Shown piece by piece: positions 26,947 through 35,900 of a DNA stretch of 64,000 bases. The translations under genes and the position numbers were made by a program. The DNA lies in NCBI GenBank assembly GCA_022825895.1, contig JAJDVX010000013.1:62001-126000 (forward strand), in the 5' to 3' direction. The notes under the pieces are model-generated. The model was given only the letters and a program-made list of their open reading frames with translations, ran no database searches and was not told the origin of the DNA. The DNA is from Chloroflexota bacterium (GTDB taxonomy: Bacteria > Chloroflexota > UBA11872). How positions within the stretch are numbered: the stretch's first letter is position 1; every line of letters begins with the position of its first letter.

Positions 26947-29900
26947 CTATGCCCAGTGATGCCGGCGCTGGAAGGGATAGCTTGGCAAGGAAACCCGGCG
27001 CCGAGCCTCGCCCGCGAAGAGCCCTGGAAAGTCGATCGCGAGTCCGGCTTCATAGGCGGCGGCAACCGCCTCCACGAAGCTGCCTTCGGACTCCGAGATC
27101 GAGCCATCACCGGCCGGCTGCCGCATGCTACTGATCACGATCGGCGCCGGCGCTGCGTCGGGGCTTGGCTCCGTGTTGGGCCAAGCTGGGACCACTTGCG
27201 GTCCCAGCACCGCATCGGGCCCGATCTCGATCATCACGTCCACGCCAAGTGCTGCCAGCGTCTCGAGGCAGCGGTCGAAGTCCACCGGCTCGCGCGCCTG
27301 GCGGTGCCAGTAAGCCGCGTCGAGCGCGTCGTCGGACCCGACCGCGCGGCCCGTGAGGCCGCTCACCAGGGTTGACGATGGGGACGAGATCGCAATGTCG
27401 CTGAGCGCCGCTTCCAGACTGCCTTCGAGAGTCAACCCGGGTCCCGGCAAGGCCGACATGAGCGCGCCGCGCGCGAGGGCGAAGCGCAGGCCATCGTCCA
27501 GGCCGAAGACCCCCGCCGTCTGGGCGGCGGCAAGCTCTCCCAAGCCGAGCCCCACCACCGCGCCGGGCCGAATGCCCAGGCTCTCCCAAAGGGCCGTCAG
27601 CGCGCACTCCAGCGCGTAGATCGCCGGCTGCGCCCAGGCCGTGTCATTCAAGTCGCTGGTGGAATCGCCCCGGCCAAACATCACGTCCAGCAGCGACGAC
27701 CCGCGCTCGTTTCGCACCACCGCCTCGCAGCGGTCCAGGACGGCCCGCACCACCGGCTCGGTTTCATATAGCGCTCGGCCCATGCCGGTCCATAGGCCGC
27801 CCTGGCCGGTGAAGGCAAACGCCACGCGCCGCGGCGTCGCCGCCTGCGGCTCGACCGGCCTCTGGGCGATGGATCGCAATTGTTCGCCCAGCGACGCGAC
27901 ATCGTGGAACACCACGCCCGCGCGGTAGTCGAAGTGACTCCGCCCGATGCTCGCCGTCCACGTCATGTCCGCGAGGACGGAGCCGTCAACGGCGTCGTTG
28001 CTCGGGTCCGGCTCGCCGTGCTCGCCGAGCCATGACACGTAGCGTTCCGCCAGCTCTCGCAGCGCCTGGTCGGACCGTGCCGCGAGCGGCAGCAATCGCG
28101 TTCGGCGCTCGGCGATTCCGTCCGTCGTGGCTGTCAGATTGGCCGGCGTGTCTGGCAGGGATACCGGAACCGCACGCGCGGCCCCTGCCGGAACGCGGAC
28201 GTCTCCGGACGTGACTGAGGGACTCTGCGGCGAGTCATAGCCCTCCACGACCACGTTCGCGTTTGCGCCCGACATCCCGAACGAACTGACCGCGGCCAGC
28301 GGCGGCCGGTCGGAGACCGGCGGCCAGGGCGTGTCGTCCGACGCCACACGGACCGGCAGCCGGTCCCAGTCAATCTCCGGGCTCGGAGTCTCGAAGTACA
28401 GCTGCCCGGGGATCATTCGCTGGTGCATGGCCAGGACGGTCTTGATCAGGCTGGCGATTCCCGCCGCCCGTTCCGAATGCCCGATGTTGGGCTTGACCGA
28501 ACCCAGCACCAATGGACGGTCGGGGTCGCGACCCTGGCCGTAGACCGTCGCCGCGGCACGCACCTCGATCGGGTCGCCCAGGGCGGACGCGCCGCCGTGC
28601 GCTTCCAGGTAGTCCACGTCGGACGGCGCCGCGCCCGCCCGTGCAAGCGCGTCCCGCAGCACCCGCTCCTGGGCGGGCCCGTTGGGCACGGTGAGGCCAG
28701 CGCTCGCCCCGTTTTGGTTGATCGCCGAACCGCGAATCACGCCCCAGATCCGATCACCGGCCGCTTCGGCATCCCGCAGCCGCTTCAGCACCACCATGCC
28801 GCAGCCGTCGCTGCGCACGAAGCCGTCGGCTGCCGCATCGAACGAGCGAGTCCGGCCGTTGGCCGACAACATGCCCACATCGTTGAGGAATCTGGTCACC
28901 CCGTGGGACAGGGGAATGTTCACGCCGCCAACCAGCGCCATGTCCACTTCACCGTGCTGCAGCCCCGCCAGGGCCTGGTGCACCGCCACCAGCGACGACG
29001 CGCAAACGGCGTCCATCGGAATCGCTGGCCCCTCCAGGCCGAGCACGTGCGCCAGGCGCCCGACGGCCATGCTGGCCGCGGTGCCGACGAAGCTGTCGTC
29101 ATAGTCGCTGGCCGCGATCACTTCCCGGTATTCGCTGCCGCCGATCCCCACGTAGACCCCCGTGCGGCTGCCTCGCAATTCGCCCGGATCGATCCCCGAA
29201 TCCTCGAGCGCGTGCCACGTGGTCTCCAGCAGGACGCGCTGGTGGGGATCCATCACGCGCGCTTCGATCGGCGCAATGCGGAAGAACCGCGAGTCGAATC
29301 GCTCGATACCTTCGATGAATGCCCCGCGCCGAAACACTGGATCGTTGGCCGCGGGATCGCCGAATAATCCGGTCCAGGAAACGGCCCCATCGCGTCCCTC
29401 CGCCACCGCGTCCACGCCTGCTGCCAGCAGCCGCCAGAACTCGCCCGGGTCCTGAGCGCCGGGGAAGCGGCATCCAATGCCGATGATGGCGATGCCATCG
29501 TCGGCAAGCTCGACCTGCGGGCTCGGCTCGGGAGCCTCCGACTCGGGCAGCGCCGTCGCCCCGGCAACCTCGCCGAGCTCCCCGGTCAGATGGCCGGCGA
29601 GGCTGGCAATGTCGGGGTAGTCGAACACCATGGTGTTCGACGCGGTGTACTCCCCGTCGAAGGCGCGATTGAGGCGGTTCCTCAACTCCACCGCCATCAG
29701 CGAGTCCATCCCCAGATCGAAGAACCCCACGGTGGCCGCCGGCGCCGCCGACAGCCGCAGCACCGCCTGCACCTCCTCCTGGAGGAACGACTCGAGCAAT
29801 TGCTCGTGCTCGGTTGCGGGCGCGCCTCGCAGTTGCGTGAGGATGTCGTCCGCCGCGGTCGCGTCATCGGCGCTGTCGTCGGACGACAGCAGCTCTTCCA

Positions 29901-32900
29901 CCAGGGGAGGACGTTCCTCAACGGCTTCCTCGAACACTTCCCAGTCCATCGACATCACCACGGATGTCGTGGCGTCTTCACGCACCAGCCGGTCAAGCGC
30001 CCGAAGACCTTGTTGCGGCGTAAACCAGCGGCCGCCGAGTGCTGCCCGTCGCCCTTCGATCCGCTCCCGCTGTTCCTCGGCTTCGCCAATATCCGACCAC
30101 GCCCCCCAGGCGATGGCCTGCCCGGGGAGACCCATCGCCCGGCGATGACCGGCAAGTTGGTCCAGAAACGCATTGGCTGCCGCATGGTTCGCCTGGCCTG
30201 GATTCCCCATCACGCCGACGAGGCTGGAGAAGAGGAGGAAGAGGTCCAGGTCTCGGTCTTCGGTCGCGCGGTGCAGGTGCCAGGCCCCCACGATCTTCGG
30301 CCACAGCACCCGTTCGAAGCTCTCCCAGGTCTGGTTGGTGAGCACGGCGTCCGCCAGCACCCCCACGCTGTGGATCACGCCGCCGAGCGGCGGCAGCGTG
30401 GCATCGATGCGCGCCAGCATGGCGTCCACCGCCGCGGCGTCGGTCACGTCGGCCAATTCCACCTCGACCGTGACGCCGCGTCGGCGCAGCGCGTCGATGA
30501 CGGCGACTGCCTCGGCATCGGGCTCGCGACGCCCGTTCAGCACAATGGCGCCGGCGCCGCGGTCCGCCAGCCAGCCGGCCACGGCGCAGCCAATGCCGCC
30601 CAGTCCGCCCGCGACCAGGTACGTGCGGTCGTGTCGCAACCGCCCCCGCATGAGAGGCGGCGGCGCGAGGACGATCTTCCCGATATGCCGGGCCGATCGC
30701 ATGAAATCCAGGGCGGCTCCCGCCTCGGTCAATGGCCACCGGCTGTGAGTGAGCGGTTTGAGCTCTCCCGCCGCAAGCCGCGCCATGACGCCTCGCAGCA
30801 CCTCCCCAACCCACGCGGGATTGGTTTTCTTCAGTTCGTCCATGTCCAGGATGTCGTAGGCCACGTCCGGACGAACCGCCGCCATCTCCTCCTTGCTGAG
30901 GATGTCGCGCGCGGCCAGCTCGACGAATCGACCGCCCTGTGCGAGGCACGACAGGCTGGCGTCGATGAATCCCTCGCTCGTGAGGCTGTTCAGCACCACG
31001 TCAACGCCCGCGCCGTTGGTGGCTTCGAGGACTTCCTGGCCGAATGTCGTCTGCCGGCTATCGAAGACGTGCGCGACGCCAAGCGACCGGAGAAAGGGCT
31101 GCTTCGGCGCGCTGGCCGTGGCGAAGACCTCCGCGCCGGCGGCTTGGGCCAGCTGGATGGCCGCAAGCCCGACTCCGCCCGCGCCCGCGTGAACGAGCAC
31201 GCGATCGCCGGCCTCGAGTCCTGAGTATTCGTACGAGAGCGCGGCCGACACGTACGCAGTTGGGATCGTTGCCAGATCCGACGCTGACATTCGTGTGGGC
31301 GCCGGCGCCACCAGCTCCTCTCGCGTGGTCATTTCCGGACCGAACGCGCCAAAACCCAGGCCGACCACGCGGTCGCCGATGGCGACGCTCGATACCTCGG
31401 AACCGATGTCGGAGACGTGTCCACACATCTCCCGGCCCAGATCGCCTTCCTGGATGAAGCCGAGCGACCGGAACACGTCCCAGAAGTTGAGGCCCGTTGC
31501 CTCGACTGCGACGCGAACGTCATTCGGTGCCAGGTCACGTGTGGGCAGCGGCTTGACCTGGGGTCGATCGAACATTCCGTCCGGATCCGGCGCCAGGACC
31601 CAGGACGAATCTGCCGGCAAGGCCAGACGCCGATCCTCGACCTCGGACCTGACCAGGCGCGCCGCCTGACGCCGTCCCAGGCGATACGCGATGTGGTTTT
31701 CCTCGTCGGGATACAGCAGGTCATTGACGAGGTCGGCCGGCTGCGGCGGCGCGCTGGGATCCAGGTCGATCATCCGCGGCTGCAGATGGCCTGCTTCGTG
31801 GCGAATCACCTTGCCGACTCCCCAGAGCAGAGCGCCGGCGAGTTGCCCTCCGCGCTCACGCTCCAGCACCTTCGCGCCCCGCGTGATGAGCCACACGCCG
31901 TTTGTCGGCGTCACGTCGGCGTCCGCGATGCCCTGCACGAGGGCCAATGCGCTGCCTCCCGAATGCCGTGCATCCGCCGTAAACTCCTCGCCGGTCGCCT
32001 GCGCGCCGTGTCCGTCCAGCGCCGCCAGATGGACGATGCCCGTGAGCGGCGCGTCCTCCGGCAGATTCGCCAGCAGCGATTGCCACGACTCGCGACAGTC
32101 CGCGTCAACGGCGACCGCACGAATCATTGGGTCGTCGGGCGCGGCTTCTCCGTTTGCCGACGCCTCCCCGCCTGCAAGGACGACGGTCTGATTCCGCGCC
32201 GCCAGCGCCGCGGCCAGTTCGTCCGCCACGCCGCCGCGATCCGACGCCAGGATCCAGAGGCCCGCCGGCTCCATCACCTTTGCCGGACCCCGGGCCACGA
32301 TCACGCCTTTGTCCGGTGTCCCGCCCTCGTCCGGCCCCAGCACGACGGCCTCCTCCAGGCCGGCATCGCCAAGCGCCTGCTTCCACACCGCGGGATCAGC
32401 AAAGGCGTGGTGCGGCCGATCGGCGTCGGCAAACCGCCACCAGCCGTCCAACTGTCCAAAGGTGAGGTCCATCCAGCCCTGGGGGCGAAGGTTCTCCAGC
32501 GCCACCAGCAGACCGGACGGCGCCAGCAGCTCACGGCAGTGCCCCAGCGTGTCCCGCAGATACCGCGTCGCGTGCAGCACGTTGGAGGCGATCAGCAAGT
32601 CGTAGCCGTGGGAATCAAAGCCCTGGGCGATGGGGTCCCGCTCGATATCCAGCGGGCGGTATTCGATGCCGTCGTCGCCGAACCGCGCCTCCGCTTCGGA
32701 AAAGAAGCCGGCGGAAATGTCGGTGAACGTGTAGTCGAAGCGCCCCTCGGGAAGCTCCGGCAGCACGAACGCCGTCGCGGATCCCGTGCCTGCCCCGACC
32801 TCCAGGATCCTGAGTCGCCGGCCCTCGGGCAGTGCGGCGATCAACGGCTGGATCGCTTCTTGAAGCATCCGGTTGGCTGCGCGCGCCGCCGGCGCCTTCA

Positions 32901-35900
32901 AGTACAGGTCGGCTGCGGTCGGTTCGCCGCTGCCGAAGAGCAGCGTGAGGGGATCTTCTCTACCGCGGAGCACCTCGGCCAGGGCGCGGCCGGACCGCCG
33001 GAACAGTCCGATCTCGATGAGGCCATCGGGATACAAGCTCGTCATCCGGGCGTCGAGCGCCTCGAGATTCAGCGGCATGACGTCGGGCAACTGGTCATCC
33101 GGTCCCACCACGACCACGAAGCCGTCGTCGGTCTCGTCCAATACCCCGGTCTTGGCGAGCATCTCGAGCAGTCGGCGAAAGAGACGGCTGTGCTCCGGGA
33201 GAACGTCTAGCGCTTCGCGCAGTTCCTCGGGGTTCACGACTTCGCCCGTCACGCGCTGCCAGCCCAACTCCTCCAGCGTGACGAGCGCGCGGGACCACGA
33301 CCACCGCTCCAGGTCCCCCAGCAGGGCGTCCCGGACCTGGGGGTCGTCACCCGCGTCCTTCAGGTGATCGGCGTACAACCGAGACCCGTCCGCAAGCTCG
33401 GCGGGTCCCGGGAAGAAGTGCGCGGGCAGGATTCCCGTTTCGAGCGCGCGTTCGCGCCACACCACCTCGTACAGCAGGTCCTCGACGCCTTCCACCGCCG
33501 AGAGCAGCGCCGCCCGCGTCGCCCGCTTCACCGCGTAGCCGCTGAGCCCGCCCAGGAGCGCGCCGTTCGCATCGTAGATTCGCAGGTCGCCACTCTGTAC
33601 TTCGGCCGGCTCTCCCGCTGCCGCCTCCGCTTCCTGCGACGCCTCGCTCATGCGCACGTGGCAGAACACACGGTCCGGCAGCCGCCTCGCGAGCCAGAAC
33701 CGGTCCCAGCCGAACGGCAGATACGTGGGCTCGTCCGGGCCGCCGGCCATGTTGCGCGCCGCGCCCATGACCTGAAAGCAGCCGTCCAGGACCAGCGGAT
33801 GTACGTCGAGATCGTTCGGCCCCACGGCTTCGGGAAGGCTCACCTCGCCCAAGGCCTCGCCCGGACCCGACCAGACCGCACCCAACGTACGGAACGACGG
33901 ACCAAGATCGATACCGGTATCTGACTTGGCGCGGTAGTAGACCGGCACGTCAACCGGCGACAAGCGGGCCTTCAGTTCATCGAGGTCGATTCGCTCGCCG
34001 GCTTCCGGCAACGGAGCGCCCGGAGACACGCGCCCTTCCACGTGCAGCGTCCAGTCCTTGTCGCCGCCCTGGCTGAATATCTGGAAATCACGCGACGACG
34101 CCTGCTCGGAATCGTCGAGCACGACCTGCACTCTCCGCCCCTCGTCGTCCGTCCCGTCCGCGCCGGTCGTCTCGCCAAAGACCAGGGCGTTTTGCAACTG
34201 CATGTCGTCCACGACCATCGAGCTGCTGCCCTCGGCAAACGACACCGAGGCCGCCATGGCGCCGTAGAGCGCGCCCGGTGCCATCAGCCGGCCGAAGACC
34301 CGGTGGTCGTTCAGCCACCCCGGATCGGACGGAAATACTTCCGTCTCGAACGTGATCTCGCCGCGAGCGGATTCGTGCCGGATGCCGAGCAAGGGATGAC
34401 CGGCGTCCTGGCGCCGTCGCTTCGACGTCTCGACCCAGTGGCGTTGGCGTTGGAACGGATATCCCGGCAATGAGATTCGACGCCGGGTCTCGCCCGCGAA
34501 CAAACCCTCGAAGTCAATATCCAGCCCGGCCTTGTATGCCTCCGCCGTGGCGTCGACAAAACCGGTCTCCGGCTCTGGCGTCGCGGCATCCCTCGGCGGC
34601 CGCCGCAGGGTGGCAAGCACCGAGGGGGCCTCAGCCGCGTTCTCCGGCCACGCCAGGGTCGCCATCGGGCCCAGGACGGCGTGCGGGCCTATCTCCACGA
34701 CCAGGTCAACGCCCAACGCCGCCAGCGTCTCGACGCTGCGCCGGAACGCCACCGGCTGCCGGGTGTGTCGACGCCAGTACGTCGTATCCAGCAATTCATC
34801 CGACGCCACGGCACGACCGGTGACATTGCTCACAAGAGTGATCGACGGGTGCGCGATGGCGACACCCTTCAGGGCGGCTTCCACCTCACCCAGGGCCGGC
34901 TCGACCAGCGCGCTGTGGAAGGCCTGGCTGGTATTCAACCGCCGGACCCGAACCTCTTCCGCTTCAAATCGATCCACGATGGTTTCAACGGCGGCCACCG
35001 GGCCGCTGACAACCTGGTGCGCACCGTTATGGGCCGCGATGCTGAGACCGACGCCGTCCGACATGACGTTGACCTCGCGCATCGCTGTGGTCACCTCCGG
35101 CTCCGAAGCGAAGATCGCGGCCATGGCGCCTGGCTTCGATCGAAGGGACAGCGAGGCGCCGCGCTTGGTCACGAAGCGCATGCCGTCCTCCAGGCCGAAC
35201 ACGCCGGCCGCCTGCGCCGCCGCAATCTCACCCAGGCTGTGGCCCATGGCCACGCTCGGCCGGATGCCCACGCTGGTCCACAGCGCCGTCAGCGCGCACT
35301 CCAACGCGTACACCGCCGGCTGTGCCCAGGCCGTGTTGTGAAGGTCGCCTTTGGCGCCGGGACGCCCAAACATCACGTCGAGCAGCGAGGCGTCCCGCTC
35401 GTGTCTGAAGACCTCGTCGCAGCGGTCCAGCACGTCCCGTACCACGGGCTCGCTCCGGTACAGGTCCTCGCCCATCCCGACCCACTGGCTGCCCTGGCCG
35501 GTGTAGACGAACGCCACGTTCTGTGGCGGCGCCCTTCCGGGCTCGTCGGCGACTTCGGCCAGCGCGCGTAGCTCGTGTTGCAACGATTCGGCGTCGCGAA
35601 AGGTCAGGCCTGTGCGGACGGGGAAGTGGCTGCGCCCGACGCTTGCCGTCCAGGCCATGTCGGCCAGCAAGTCGTCCGACGCCCCGTCCGAAGTCGCAAG
35701 GGCCTCGGCCTTTTGGTCCAGCCAGGCAAGGTATCGCTCCGCCAGGTCCCGCAGGGCCTGGTCGGTCTTTCCGGACAGCGACAGCAGCCGCGACGTACGC
35801 GCATCCGGCGGGCGTCGAGCCTGTCCGTCCACTGCCGGCTCCCGAGGCGCCAGCGCAACCGTCCGCGGTAAACCCGGCGGGCCCCAGAGTTCATCGAGTC

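Noticed and set aside
29590-31224. A 544-codon plus-strand frame opposite the PKS (and another at 31417-33210)
   Set aside because: It is the antisense of well-conserved PKS domains in GC-rich DNA. The translation is Arg/His/Gln-rich with no motif.
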